The notes: a model not told the origin generated them from the letters alone. A DNA stretch of 64,000 bases from UBA2357 sp046295975 (GCA_046295975.1 JBKBMG010000012.1:48777-112776), one strand, 5' to 3'. Numbered from the stretch's first letter, positions 7,962-17,507 are shown. Numbers and translations: made by a program.

Positions 7962-9730
7962 TCAAGCGCCTGTTCGGTTTCCATGGCGGCGTGAAACCCG
8001 AGCCGCACAAGAACGAATCGGCCGGCGTGCCGATCCGCCCGGCACCGCTGCCTTCGCGGCTGGTGGTCCCGCTGCGCAACAACACCCGCTCCATCGCACG
8101 CTGCATCGTGGCTCCTGGCGAGCGCGTGGCCAAGGGGCAGCGCATCGGCGAGGCCGACGGCCCGCTCGGCACGGCAGTACATGCTCCAAGTTCCGGTATC
8201 GTCATCGACGTCACCGAGCATCCCATGGCCCATCCCTCCGGTCTCGCCACCCTCAGCGTGGTGATCGAGCCGGACGGCGAGGATCGCTGGATCCCGCGGG
8301 TGCCGTTCGACCATGCCGCCGCGGGACGCGACGCCACGCTCGCCCATCTTCGCGACTGCGGCATCGTAGGCCTGGGCGGCGCGGCCTTTCCCAGCCATAT
8401 CAAGCTCGGCAAGGGCAGTGGCATCGACACCCTGATCATCAACGGTGCCGAATGCGAGCCCTGGATCACCTGCGACGACCGGCTGATGCGCGAGCGCGCG
8501 ACCGGCATCGTCGCCGGCATCGCCATTCTGCGCGACCTCATCGGCGCCGGGCGGGTGCTCGTCGGCATCGAGGACAACAAGCCGGAAGCCATCGAAGCCA
8601 TGCGTGCCGCGCTGGCGTCGGCGCCTCCGTGCAGCAATGCAACGGTGGTGCCGGTTCCGACACTCTACCCGGCGGGTGGCGAGAAACAGTTGATCCGGGT
8701 ACTCACGGGAATCGAGATTGCACACGGCCGGCTGGGCGGCGAATACGGCGTGCAGTGCTTCAACGTCGGAACAGCCCACGCCGTGTATCGCGCCGTCCAC
8801 CACGGCGAGCCACTGGTGTCGCGGGTGGTGACGCTGACCGGCAGCGCCGCATCACCGGGCAATTTCGAGGTTCTGATCGGAACGCCTGTCGGAGAACTGC
8901 TGCCGCTGATCTCGCCATTGGCGGACGTAGACCGCTACATCATGGGCGGCCCGATGATGGGCTTCGCCCTGCCCGAATTGTCGGTGCCCATCGTCAAGGG
9001 CAGCAATTGCGTCATCGCCGCCTCGCCGAAACTGTTCCCGCCCCCACCGCCCGAACTGGCGTGCATACGCTGCGGCGCCTGCGCGCGGGCCTGCCCGGCC
9101 GACCTGCAACCCTTCGAGCTCTACTGGTTCGCGCGCGCCAAGAACTTCGGCAAGGCCCAGGAATACCATTTGTTCGACTGCATCGAATGCGGTTGCTGCG
9201 CCTTCGTCTGCCCCTCCCACATTCCGCTGGTCGACTACTATCGCTTTGCCAAGAGCGAGATCTGGTCACGTGAGCGTGACCTGCAGGCGGCAGACAGCGC
9301 ACGCGAACGCTTCGAGTTCCGCAACTTCCGCCAGGAACGCGAAAAGCAGGAAAAAGCCGCCCGTCTGGCTGCCAAGGCGGCAGAAACCAAGGCCAAGCTG
9401 GCGCAAAAGGACGCAACCGGTGACGGTCCGGCCGAAGGGGGCAATCCGCCCCCATCGGCACCGCCCGCCCCGGCCACCGCCAGCGGCGACGACGCCAAGA
9501 AGGCCTTGATCGCCGCCGCGATCGCCCGCGCCAAACAGCAAAAGGCGGCTGTCGCCCCCATGAACACCGACGGTCTCAGCCCCGAGAAACAAGCGGAAAT
9601 CGCCGAAATCGAGGCGCGGCGTCAGCAGGCGGGCCTGGCGAACGATGCGCAGACAAGTACCGCCGCCCCCTCGGCGTCGGTGCCGGACGCTCCGGCGGAG
9701 GCGGCAAGCGACGAGCGGACCACGCCGTGA
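7958..9730 (+). CDS. rnfC: Electron transport complex subunit RnfC
   Basis: Peripheral NADH-interacting subunit of Rnf, 590 residues. The N-terminal barrel-sandwich region and NuoF-like core (GLGGAAFPSHIKL, INGAECEPWITCDD, GGPMMGFALP) precede two 4Fe-4S motifs, CIRCGACARACP and CIECGCCAFVCP. The last roughly 170 residues are a Lys/Ala/Glu-rich, probably coiled and disordered tail, common in proteobacterial RnfC and variable in length. I start at ATG 7958, overlapping the rnfB stop; the open frame extends upstream only as a shadow of rnfB. Confidence 0.95.
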   Translation: MIKRLFGFHGGVKPEPHKNESAGVPIRPAPLPSRLVVPLRNNTRSIARCIVAPGERVAKGQRIGEADGPLGTAVHAPSSGIVIDVTEHPMAHPSGLATLSVVIEPDGEDRWIPRVPFDHAAAGRDATLAHLRDCGIVGLGGAAFPSHIKLGKGSGIDTLIINGAECEPWITCDDRLMRERATGIVAGIAILRDLIGAGRVLVGIEDNKPEAIEAMRAALASAPPCSNATVVPVPTLYPAGGEKQLIRVLTGIEIAHGRLGGEYGVQCFNVGTAHAVYRAVHHGEPLVSRVVTLTGSAASPGNFEVLIGTPVGELLPLISPLADVDRYIMGGPMMGFALPELSVPIVKGSNCVIAASPKLFPPPPPELACIRCGACARACPADLQPFELYWFARAKNFGKAQEYHLFDCIECGCCAFVCPSHIPLVDYYRFAKSEIWSRERDLQAADSARERFEFRNFRQEREKQEKAARLAAKAAETKAKLAQKDATGDGPAEGGNPPPSAPPAPATASGDDAKKALIAAAIARAKQQKAAVAPMNTDGLSPEKQAEIAEIEARRQQAGLANDAQTSTAAPSASVPDAPAEAASDERTTP

Positions 9731-9851
9731 TCGCCTTACCGCTGCCCCTCCGGCATGCCCGGCGCCAAGGTCCGGCTGAGTGCGCCGCCCCCTGTCCGTT
9801 CGACGTTCGGCACCCGCCAACGCCCCATCCCTGCCCTACGCCGGGAACACG

Positions 9852-10859
9852 ATGATTCACGCACCCTACGTCCGCAAACCCGCCAGCGTCCAGCGTGTGA
9901 TGCTTACCGTGCTGCTCGCGCTGCTGCCCGGCATTGCCATCTACATCTGGCAGATCGGCGCCGGCATTCTGGTGAACCTCGCCATCGCGAGCCTGATCGC
10001 GCTCGCGGCCGAGGCCCTCGTGCTGCGCCTGCGCAAACGCCCCCTGGCACCCGCACTGGGTGATTTCTCCGCGCTGGTCACCGCCTGGCTGGTGGTGCTG
10101 TGCTTTCCGCCCATCGTGCCTTGGTGGCTCACCGCCCTGGCGGTATTGGTGGCCATCGTCGCGGTCAAGCATCTGTACGGCGGGCTGGGACAAAACCCCT
10201 TCAATCCGGCCATGGTGGCCTATTGCGCGATGATCGTGGCCTATCCGTCGCTGATGTCCCAGTGGCCGCCCGCGGGTGGCCTGGACTTCGCCACACAGCT
10301 CGACCTCATTCTCGGCGGCCAGCGCGAGCTCGACGCGATCACCGGGGCCACTGCACTCGACGCGCTGCGCACCGGACTGCGCAGCGGCGTTGGCCCGGTC
10401 GACAGCGTGATGCAGCAAAACGCCTTCGGTCTGCTTGGGGGGCGCGGCTGGGAATGGCTGGCGGTGGGTTACCTCGCGGGCGGCCTGCTCCTCCTCGCGC
10501 TGGGCATCATCACCTGGCACATGCCGGTGGCGTTCATCGCCACCCTCGCCACCATCGCCACCGCGTTCTGGCTGGTCAACCCGGCGCAGTTCGCGTCGCC
10601 GCTGTTCCATCTCGCCAGCGGCGGCGCGATGCTCGCGGCCTTCTTCATCGTCACCGACCCCGTCTCGGGCGCCACCACCCCCCGTGGCAAACTGCTGTTC
10701 GCCGCGGGCGTCGGGCTCATTGCCTACCTCATCCGGGCCTTCGGCGCGTTTCCCGAAGGCATCGCCTTCGCCGTGCTGCTGATGAACATGTGTGTGCCGT
10801 TGATCGACATGAAAACCCAGCCCACGGTCTTCGGCCACCGCGGAGGCAAGCCGCGATGA
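9852..10859 (+). CDS. rnfD: Electron transport complex subunit RnfD
   Basis: Integral membrane flavoprotein of the Rnf complex, homologous to NqrB. At 335 residues with about ten hydrophobic segments, it has TDPVSGATTPRGKLL near residue 275, with the SGAT threonine expected to carry covalent FMN. The GLGQNPFNPAM stretch is also diagnostic. The ATG at 9852 gives the standard N-terminus (MIHAPYVRKPASV); an upstream in-frame ATG at 9780 would add non-conserved residues. Overlaps rnfG by ATGA. Confidence 0.95.
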   Translation: MIHAPYVRKPASVQRVMLTVLLALLPGIAIYIWQIGAGILVNLAIASLIALAAEALVLRLRKRPLAPALGDFSALVTAWLVVLCFPPIVPWWLTALAVLVAIVAVKHLYGGLGQNPFNPAMVAYCAMIVAYPSLMSQWPPAGGLDFATQLDLILGGQRELDAITGATALDALRTGLRSGVGPVDSVMQQNAFGLLGGRGWEWLAVGYLAGGLLLLALGIITWHMPVAFIATLATIATAFWLVNPAQFASPLFHLASGGAMLAAFFIVTDPVSGATTPRGKLLFAAGVGLIAYLIRAFGAFPEGIAFAVLLMNMCVPLIDMKTQPTVFGHRGGKPR

Positions 10860-11524
10860 GCGCCACCGAACGCTACACCGCCACCCGCACCTCGATCCGC
10901 ACCGCCGGCATCATGGTGGTGTTCACCCTCTTGTTCACCGCCATGATGTCGGGCACCTACTGGCTGACCCGTCCGTCCATCGAAGCGTCGCGCCTGCAGG
11001 AACGCATGCGGCTGATCAACGAGGTCTTGCCGGCCGGCCTGTACGACAATGCCTTGCTCGACGACTACGTCGAGCTCGGCCCCACCCCCGCGCTGGGGCT
11101 GGATCGCGGCGGACGGGTATACCGGGCCCGGCTCAATGACGCACCGGCGGCACTGGTGCTGGAGGTGGTCGCCCCCGACGGCTACGCCGGGCGCATCGCG
11201 CTGGCGGTCGCCGTCAGCCACGACGGCCGCATCACCGGCGTGCGCGTGACCGAGCACAAGGAAACACCGGGGCTGGGCGACTACATCGACCCGCGCAAGG
11301 ATCGCAACAAGGCTTCACCGTGGATCGCACAATTCACGGGGCTGTCCTTCCAGCAGGTCGCCCCGGGGAACTGGAAGGTGCGACGCGATGGCGGCGCCTT
11401 CGACTACATGATCGGCGCCACGCTGAGCGCCCGTGCGGTCACCCAGGCCAGCGGCCGGGCCCTGGCCTACGCGCTGGAACACCGCGATGCCCTCTTCGAA
11501 GCCGAGACCGGCAGCAGGATGTGA
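10856..11524 (+). CDS. rnfG: Electron transport complex subunit RnfG
   Basis: Membrane-anchored periplasmic FMN subunit, homologous to NqrC, 222 residues. One N-terminal membrane segment (GIMVVFTLLFTAMMSGTYWL) is followed by an FMN-binding domain containing GLGDYID and the GATLSARAV motif, whose threonine is the expected covalent FMN site. The start ATG overlaps the rnfD stop; a much longer open frame from 10100 is an rnfD shadow. Confidence 0.94.
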   Translation: MSATERYTATRTSIRTAGIMVVFTLLFTAMMSGTYWLTRPSIEASRLQERMRLINEVLPAGLYDNALLDDYVELGPTPALGLDRGGRVYRARLNDAPAALVLEVVAPDGYAGRIALAVAVSHDGRITGVRVTEHKETPGLGDYIDPRKDRNKASPWIAQFTGLSFQQVAPGNWKVRRDGGAFDYMIGATLSARAVTQASGRALAYALEHRDALFEAETGSRM

Positions 11525-11532
11525 GGTAAGAA

Positions 11533-12264
11533 ATGGACGTTCAGAGCCTGCGCGACAACGCCTACAACGGACTGTGGAAGCAGAACCCGGGGTTGGTGCA
11601 ACTACTTGGCCTGTGCCCCATCCTCGCGATCAGCAACACCATGGTGAACGCGGTCAGCCTCGGACTGGCGACCATCCTGGTGATGGCGGTCGCCAACCTG
11701 GCGGTGGCGACGCTGCGCAATTTCATCCCCTACGAAATCCGCATTCCGGTGTTCATCCTCATCATCGCCGCCCTGGTGACGATGGTGGATCTGGCCTTCG
11801 ACGCCTATCTGCACGAACTCTACCTGGTGCTGGGGATCTTCATCCCGCTCATCGTCACCAACTGCATCGTGCTCGCGCGGGTGGAGGCCTATGCGGCCAA
11901 GAACGGACCGCTCGAATCAACGCTGGATGGGGTGATGATGGGCATCGGCCTGCTGTGGGTGCTCGCTGTCCTGGGCGGCATGCGCGAACTCATCGGCAGC
12001 GGCACGTTGTTCGCCGGCATCGAAATGATCGTCCCCTCGCTGTCGGCGCTACACGTGTTCGGCGACGACTACCCGGGCTTTTTACTGGCCATTCTGCCGC
12101 CAGGTGCATTCTTCGCACTTGGCTGCCTCATCGCGTTGTTCAACTGGCTCAATGCCCGTGCCAATGCCCGTAGCGCTGCCCGCCCCGCGCCGGCACGGAG
12201 CGCCCCTGCGGATGCAGCAGCGGGCGGCGAAACGGCGGCGGCGGCGGCAAGCAATGCGACCTGA
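11533..12264 (+). CDS. rnfE: Electron transport complex subunit RnfE/RsxE
   Basis: Integral membrane subunit paralogous to RnfA, 243 residues with six helices. Hallmarks are LWKQNPGLVQLLGLCPILAIS at the N-terminus and LGIFIPLIVTNCIVLARVEA, including the cysteine that pairs with RnfA. The last 35 residues are Ala/Pro-rich and unlike the family core. It begins 8 bp after rnfG, with GAGG upstream. No rnfH follows; nth comes next. Confidence 0.95.
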   Translation: MDVQSLRDNAYNGLWKQNPGLVQLLGLCPILAISNTMVNAVSLGLATILVMAVANLAVATLRNFIPYEIRIPVFILIIAALVTMVDLAFDAYLHELYLVLGIFIPLIVTNCIVLARVEAYAAKNGPLESTLDGVMMGIGLLWVLAVLGGMRELIGSGTLFAGIEMIVPSLSALHVFGDDYPGFLLAILPPGAFFALGCLIALFNWLNARANARSAARPAPARSAPADAAAGGETAAAAASNAT

Positions 12265-12323
12265 GCGCCGCGAAAACGGTTCGAGCTCGCCTCGCCGCCC
12301 CATCGACACCTGCCCATGCGCAC

Positions 12324-12956
12324 ATGAAACGTGCTGCGATTGCGGAATTCTTCCGCCGCCTCGCCGAGGCAAACCCCAACCCGACCACCGAGCTTGAGTA
12401 CGGCAGCCCGTTCCAGTTGCTGGTCGCAGTCGTGCTGTCTGCCCAGGCCACCGACAAGAGCGTGAATATCGCCACCCGCCGGCTGTTCGCCGTCGCGCCC
12501 AGTCCCGAAGCGATGATCACGCTCGGGGACGAAGGCGTGGCCGAATACATCAAGACCATCGGCCTGTTCCGCAACAAGGCGAAGAACACCGTCGCCCTGT
12601 CGCGGCTGCTGCTCGAACGCCATGCCGGCGAAGTCCCGCATGACCGGGCGGCGCTCGAAGCCCTGCCCGGCGTCGGCCGCAAGACGGCCAACGTGGTGCT
12701 CAATACCATTTTCGGGGACCCGGTAATGGCCGTGGACACCCACATCTTCCGGCTCTCCAATCGCAGCGGCCTGGCCCCGGGCAAGGACGTGCTGGCGGTC
12801 GAGAACGCGCTGATGCGCCGGATACCCAAGGCCTATCTCAAGGACGCCCACCACTGGCTGATCCTGCACGGCCGCTACGTCTGCATGGCACGCAAACCCC
12901 GGTGCGGCGCCTGTATCGTGCGCGACCTGTGCGACTATCGCGACAAGACGGACTAG
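12324..12956 (+). CDS. nth: Endonuclease III (DNA glycosylase/AP lyase)
   Basis: Base-excision repair enzyme removing oxidised pyrimidines and cleaving abasic sites. The helix-hairpin-helix LEALPGVGRKTANVVL carries the catalytic lysine, and VDTHIFRLSNR the catalytic aspartate. The C-terminal 4Fe-4S loop has exact C-X6-C-X2-C-X5-C spacing (CMARKPRCGACIVRDLC). Length of 210 residues is normal. The rnfE-nth order matches the rsxABCDGE-nth arrangement known from enteric bacteria. Confidence 0.97.
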   Translation: MKRAAIAEFFRRLAEANPNPTTELEYGSPFQLLVAVVLSAQATDKSVNIATRRLFAVAPSPEAMITLGDEGVAEYIKTIGLFRNKAKNTVALSRLLLERHAGEVPHDRAALEALPGVGRKTANVVLNTIFGDPVMAVDTHIFRLSNRSGLAPGKDVLAVENALMRRIPKAYLKDAHHWLILHGRYVCMARKPRCGACIVRDLCDYRDKTD

Positions 12957-12971
12957 ACCGGACGCCCTTCC

Positions 12972-13403
12972 ATGTTCGACCCCACCCGAGATCAGGCCCG
13001 CCGCTTCTTCACCGAGAGCTGGCGCAAGCACACCGACGGCGAAATCCTCACCCCGCTGGAGGATATCGCCGTGCGCGTGGTCGCCCTGCACCCCGAATAC
13101 CACGCCATGCTGGCCGAACCGGACGCCCTCGAGCGCGACTTCCGCCCCGAGGACGGCGTGATCAATCCGTTTCTGCACCTGTCGCTGCATCTCGCCATCG
13201 AGGAGCAACTGGGCATCGACCAGCCGCCTGGCATCCGCGCCGCGTTCGAACGCTGCCTGCAGCGACGGGACGATCACCACGCCGCCCTGCATGATGTGCT
13301 GGAATGCCTGGGCGAAACCCTGTTCAACGCCCAGCGCACCCAGTCCCCGCCCGACGGCGCTGCCTACCTCGCCTGTGTGCGCCGTCGCGCCGGTCTCCCC
13401 TAG
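12972..13403 (+). CDS. DUF1841 family protein
   Basis: Conserved soluble protein of 143 residues, function unknown. The opening MFDPTRDQARRFF and the central NPFLHLSLHLAIEEQ with clustered histidines, followed by HHAALHDVLECLGET, match DUF1841 as known from betaproteobacteria. It lies 15 bp downstream of nth and probably shares its transcript. The conserved His residues might bind metal, but that is speculation. Confidence 0.85.
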   Translation: MFDPTRDQARRFFTESWRKHTDGEILTPLEDIAVRVVALHPEYHAMLAEPDALERDFRPEDGVINPFLHLSLHLAIEEQLGIDQPPGIRAAFERCLQRRDDHHAALHDVLECLGETLFNAQRTQSPPDGAAYLACVRRRAGLP

Positions 13404-13478
13404 CTGGAAATCGCGACGCCGCAACGCCCGGCGAGTGATGCACGCGAGCGTCTGAAGCCACTCCGGCTGTTTCGCTGC

Positions 13479-13518
13479 AACCCGTTCCGGGTTAGGATCG
13501 CGGGCTGACACATCAGCC
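13479..13518. promoter_or_regulatory. Two small perfect hairpins upstream of lemA
   Basis: AACCCG-TTC-CGGGTT (13479-13493) and GGCTGA-CACA-TCAGCC (13503-13518) lie back to back between the DUF1841 gene and lemA. They could be a weak terminator followed by a leader hairpin, or an operator; no T-run is present. Confidence 0.3.
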
Positions 13519-13534
13519 ACTCGGAGGCTACGCC

Positions 13535-14122
13535 ATGGAAACCTGGATCGTCATCGGCATTCTCGTCGCACTCGTCGTCTATGTCGTCGTGATCTACAAC
13601 GGCCTGGTCGCACTGCGCAACCGGGTCAAGAACGCCTTCTCGCAGATCGACGTTCAACTGCAGCGCCGCTACGACCTGATTCCCAATCTGGTCGAAACCG
13701 CCAAAGGCTACATGAAGCACGAGCGCGAGACCCTGGATGCCGTCATCCGCGCGCGCAACACCGCCCAGGCCGCGGCCCAGCGTGCCGAGACCGACCCCGC
13801 CAACCCGGCCGCAATGCGCGAGCTGATGGGCGCCGAGGCGGCACTGGGCGGCATGCTCACGCGTTTCTTCGCGCTGGCCGAAGCCTATCCGGACCTCAAG
13901 GCCAACCAGAACATGGCGCAACTGCAGGAGGAACTCGCGAGTACCGAGAACCGCATCGCCTTCGCCCGCCAGGCCTATAACGACGCGGTGACCGCCTACA
14001 ACATCAAGCGCGAGTCCTTCCCCGACGTGCTGGTGGCGCGCAACTTCGGCTTCCAGCCGGCGGAACAATGGACCATGGCCGACACCGCGGCGCGAGAGAC
14101 CGTCAAGGTCAACTTTTCCTGA
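13535..14122 (+). CDS. lemA: LemA family protein
   Basis: Single-pass membrane protein of 195 residues: an N-terminal helix (about residues 3-27) followed by a long helical cytoplasmic domain with the family pattern LVALRNRVKNAFSQIDVQLQ..YDLIPNLVE. The GGAGG at 13521-13525 supports the start. It is followed 14 bp later by an M48 metalloprotease, a widespread pairing. Function is not firmly known; links to membrane proteostasis are proposed for the pair. Confidence 0.92.
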   Translation: METWIVIGILVALVVYVVVIYNGLVALRNRVKNAFSQIDVQLQRRYDLIPNLVETAKGYMKHERETLDAVIRARNTAQAAAQRAETDPANPAAMRELMGAEAALGGMLTRFFALAEAYPDLKANQNMAQLQEELASTENRIAFARQAYNDAVTAYNIKRESFPDVLVARNFGFQPAEQWTMADTAARETVKVNFS

Positions 14123-14136
14123 TCGCCTGATCCGGC

Positions 14137-15993
14137 ATGGACTTCTTTGGCGCACAAGACCACGCCCGGCGTAACAGCCGCTTGCTGGTGCTATGGTTTC
14201 TGGCCGCGGTGGTGGGTGTCATCTGCTCGGTATATCTGGCGCTGGTACTGGCACTCGGGTTCACCAACGGCAATGACCCATATGCGGCCACCGCCACACA
14301 AGTGAAATGGTGGGATCCGGGATTGTTCATGCTGACGCTGCTCGGAGTCGGCGGCATGATCGGACTCGGATCGGTGTACAAGATGCTGACGCTGTCACGC
14401 GGCGGCGGCGCCGTCATCGCCGCCGAACTGGGGGGGCGCCTGGTTTCGCGCGACACCACCGATGAGCTGGAGCGCCGCCTCATCAATGTGGTCGATGAGA
14501 TGGCCATCGCCTCGGGCATCCCCTCTCCGCCGGTCTATGTGCTCGACGACGAGCAAGGCATCAACGCCTTCGCTGCCGGCGCCAAAACCACCGATGGTGT
14601 GGTTGCAGTCACCCGCGGCACGCTGCAGCAACTGTCCCGCGACGAACTCCAGGGGGTGATCGCCCACGAGTTCAGTCACATCCTCAATGGCGACATGCGC
14701 CTGAACCTGCGCCTGATCGGCGTACTGCACGGCATACTGCTGCTGACCCTGGCCGGACGGGTGATGATGCGCAGCGCCCGCGGCTCGGACAAGGGTGCCG
14801 CCCCCATGGTGCTGATGGGACTCGCCTTCGTCGTCATCGGCTACATCGGCGTACTGTTTGGCAAGCTGATCAAGGCCGCGGTGTCGCGTGAGCGCGAGTA
14901 CCTGGCGGACGCCGCTGCGGTGCAATTCACCCGCAACCCGGCGGGAATAGCCGGCGCACTCAAACGCATCGCCGGTATCGGGTCGGAAATCCATCATCCA
15001 CGTGCCGAAGAGGCCAGCCACATGTTCTTCGGCAGCGGCGCGCATTTCTCGCGGCTGCTCGCCACTCACCCGCCGATCGAGATGCGCATCAAGCGCGTCG
15101 ATCCAAGCTTCGATGCACGGGCGCTGCGCAGGGCGCCCGGCGTCGCACCGCCGGCAATGGACGCAATGGTCGAGGGCGCGACGCCGTCCGCCTTCGTATC
15201 GGCGATCGGCAATCCTCAGCCCGCGCACGTCGAGCACACCCACGCGCTGATCGCCTCGATTCCGGCTGCCGTCCTCGATACACTGCATTCGCGCGACGGC
15301 GCCCGCGCGGCCATCTGCGCGCTGCTGCTGTCGCGAAGCGACTCGATCCGCGACCAGCAACTCGCCGAAATCGCCACGGTGTTCGGACAAGCCACTGCCG
15401 ACCAGACACTTGAGCTGGCCCGCTGGCACTGGGAACGGGGGCCCGAACAACGCCTTCCGACCATAGACCTCGCCCTGCCCGCGCTCGTCGAACTCACTGA
15501 AGACGCCCGCAACGTCTTCCTCGGCCTGCTCGACCGTCTGATCCAGGCCGATGGCCGGACCTCCTTGTTCGAATTCGTCCTGCGCCGGCTGGTGCGCACC
15601 CAGCTCGCGCCGGCCCGGCGCTTTGGCGCCGAGCGCATCCGCCCGGCCCGGCTCAAGGACGACGTCACCCTACTCCTCACCCTGCTTGCGCGCGCCGGCG
15701 CCAGCGACCCAGCAGCCGCCCGCGCGGCCTTTGACTACGCTGCCGCTCAGGCACCGCTGGAAGGTCCATGGAGCATGCCCGCTGCGGACGAGCGCATCGG
15801 CATCGCCGCACTCGATGAAGCGATCGAACACCTGTCCGCCTGCAAACCGGGTTTCCGCAAGATGTTGATCGAGGCCTGCGCTGCCGCGGTCATGCACGAC
15901 CACCACGTTACGGTGCGCGAAGCCGAACTGCTTCGTGCCGTCGCCCAGGCGTTGGACTGCCCGGTGCCGCCACTGCTGCACTACTCCAGCTGA
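14137..15993 (+). CDS. M48 family metalloprotease with C-terminal TerB-like region
   Basis: Membrane zinc metalloprotease of 618 residues. There are N-terminal membrane segments (about 15-40 and 62-80), the zinc motif HEFSH at 177-181, a second hydrophobic hairpin (about 195-245) and SREREYLADAAA with the third zinc ligand (Glu254), a layout like HtpX. About 300 extra residues follow, and the last 60 (HDHHVTVREAELLRAVAQAL) resemble the end of TerB-type helical domains. HtpX itself is only about 290 residues, so this is an extended form. It is paired with lemA and probably acts in membrane-protein quality control. Confidence 0.9.
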   Translation: MDFFGAQDHARRNSRLLVLWFLAAVVGVICSVYLALVLALGFTNGNDPYAATATQVKWWDPGLFMLTLLGVGGMIGLGSVYKMLTLSRGGGAVIAAELGGRLVSRDTTDELERRLINVVDEMAIASGIPSPPVYVLDDEQGINAFAAGAKTTDGVVAVTRGTLQQLSRDELQGVIAHEFSHILNGDMRLNLRLIGVLHGILLLTLAGRVMMRSARGSDKGAAPMVLMGLAFVVIGYIGVLFGKLIKAAVSREREYLADAAAVQFTRNPAGIAGALKRIAGIGSEIHHPRAEEASHMFFGSGAHFSRLLATHPPIEMRIKRVDPSFDARALRRAPGVAPPAMDAMVEGATPSAFVSAIGNPQPAHVEHTHALIASIPAAVLDTLHSRDGARAAICALLLSRSDSIRDQQLAEIATVFGQATADQTLELARWHWERGPEQRLPTIDLALPALVELTEDARNVFLGLLDRLIQADGRTSLFEFVLRRLVRTQLAPARRFGAERIRPARLKDDVTLLLTLLARAGASDPAAARAAFDYAAAQAPLEGPWSMPAADERIGIAALDEAIEHLSACKPGFRKMLIEACAAAVMHDHHVTVREAELLRAVAQALDCPVPPLLHYSS

Positions 15994-16071
15994 CCGACCG
16001 CCCGCCCTGGCCCCGATCGACCGCGCGACCAGCAACCCGGTTGCGTGCGCGAAAGCATGGGCTGACGTCGC

Positions 16072-16797
16072 TCAGGTGGTCTTGCCACTCGGTACGTCGG
16101 CGCGCTGACGCCGCGCATGGGCATGGCGGTGCAGTACCACGTCCAAGCCGATCTTGAGCACCACCAGCACCAACAGCATCGTCACCGGCTGCCCCAGTTG
16201 CATCGACAGCAGGCCACCACCGACGACTGCGGCGTGAAGCACGAAGATGCGCCGATAAGGATCAGTCATGATCTCGCCCACCTTGCGGTTCGCGTCCTCC
16301 CGCCTGAGCCAGTGGTGTACGAAGGTGGACACGCCGTGGCTGACGATCAAGGCCACCAGCGGCAGCGCGAAATAGGCCGGCGCGTGGGCATAGGCTCGGG
16401 CGATGACGCTCACCAGCAACTGGAAGAACACCAGCGGTCCGAACCACTCTTCATCAGGCTTGAGGTCGCTCAGCCCCCCACCCTCGTCCACCCCCTCCGC
16501 ACCGCTGAACGCCAGTATGAACAGGCCATGGCCGGCGCAGAACGCTCCAAAGTGGAAGAGAAAGAACAGGGCCGGAAGAAGGGCGGCAAACCGCCGCGCG
16601 CTCAGCATCCGGAACACCGTGAAAGCGCCAATCACCAGATTCTCCAGCCAGTAGAGAATGAGCAGGCCGCTGGCGTCCCAACCCAACCAGATCACCCCCG
16701 CCAACGGCACGAGATTGGCCAGCACCAGCGCCACGAGCGGCAACCGATCGGCCTCGGCGAACGACCCCGACCACAATCTATTTGCACTAGCGCCCAT
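16072..16797 (-). CDS. DUF6498-type multi-pass membrane protein
   Basis: Predicted inner-membrane protein of 241 residues with roughly six hydrophobic segments. The stretch ASGLLILYWLENLVIGAF near the N-terminus is the recognisable signature of the DUF6498 family. Function unknown. It is convergent with the M48 protease gene and divergent from the TerB-like gene, so it is probably its own unit. Confidence 0.75.
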   Translation of the reverse strand: MGASANRLWSGSFAEADRLPLVALVLANLVPLAGVIWLGWDASGLLILYWLENLVIGAFTVFRMLSARRFAALLPALFFLFHFGAFCAGHGLFILAFSGAEGVDEGGGLSDLKPDEEWFGPLVFFQLLVSVIARAYAHAPAYFALPLVALIVSHGVSTFVHHWLRREDANRKVGEIMTDPYRRIFVLHAAVVGGGLLSMQLGQPVTMLLVLVVLKIGLDVVLHRHAHARRQRADVPSGKTT

Positions 16798-16946
16798 ACA
16801 TTGGAATAATCACGAAATCATCAACCAACCCGTTCATCATCAAACGGAAAATCACACCGCATTGACGCGGCGTCGACGCCACATTGCACCCACTACTGTC
16901 GCATTGAGCGGCCAACGGTCGTTGCGAAGCTCTCACGGTCCAACCC

Positions 16947-17507
16947 ATGCACATCATTCTCGGTTTTCTCGGCACCATCGTCACCATTCTCGTCCTGCTC
17001 AATCGGCTCGCCGAAAACGGCATCGATCTGGGTGGGCTCAATCCCTTCCTGTGGCATCGTCGGCGCAAATGGCGCAACCTCTATCAGGGCAACCCGATCT
17101 TCAAGATCGAGAATCCGATGGATGCCACGGCCATCCTGATGGTCGCGGCCGCCAAGGCCGACGGTGATCTGGCCCGCGAAGACAAGAACCAGTTGCTGGA
17201 ACTGTTCGAAAAACACTTCAATCTGTCGCGCAAGGACGCCGCAGGCCTGCTGATTTCCAGCGCCCACCTGCTCGGTGATGGCTCCGCCCTGCGCAGCAAC
17301 CTGAAGCGTTTCATCGCGCCCAGCCGCGGCGGCTTCAACGCACCGCGAATCCGCGCCGCGCTCGACCTGATCAGAGAAGTGGTGCATCGCAGCGGCAACC
17401 CGCACCCGAACGCACTGGATCTGCTGCAGCAAGTCAGCGCCGAGTTGGGCAGCAACTCGGTCGACACCATACAGGATGACACCGCCTCCCGCCGGCGTAG
17501 CCGCTGA
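16947..17507 (+). CDS. TerB-like protein with N-terminal membrane segment
   Basis: 186 residues: one N-terminal hydrophobic helix (IILGFLGTIVTILVLLNRL) and, from about residue 50, an acidic helical domain (AILMVAAAKADGDLAREDKNQ, then ALDLIREVVHRSGNPHPN) typical of TerB/DjlA-N-like domains first seen in tellurite-resistance operons. No other ter gene is nearby, so tellurite resistance should not be assumed. Function unknown; the domain may bind divalent metal through its acidic residues. Confidence 0.7.
   Translation: MHIILGFLGTIVTILVLLNRLAENGIDLGGLNPFLWHRRRKWRNLYQGNPIFKIENPMDATAILMVAAAKADGDLAREDKNQLLELFEKHFNLSRKDAAGLLISSAHLLGDGSALRSNLKRFIAPSRGGFNAPRIRAALDLIREVVHRSGNPHPNALDLLQQVSAELGSNSVDTIQDDTASRRRSR

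Noticed and set aside
7441..9273. Rightward frame of 610 codons over rnfB/rnfC
   Set aside because: Out of frame with both rnf genes, Arg/Ser/Pro-rich, and no ribosome site; shadow frame.
16947..17507. Tellurite-resistance system
   Set aside because: Only a TerB-like domain is present; no terC, terD or terZ genes nearby.
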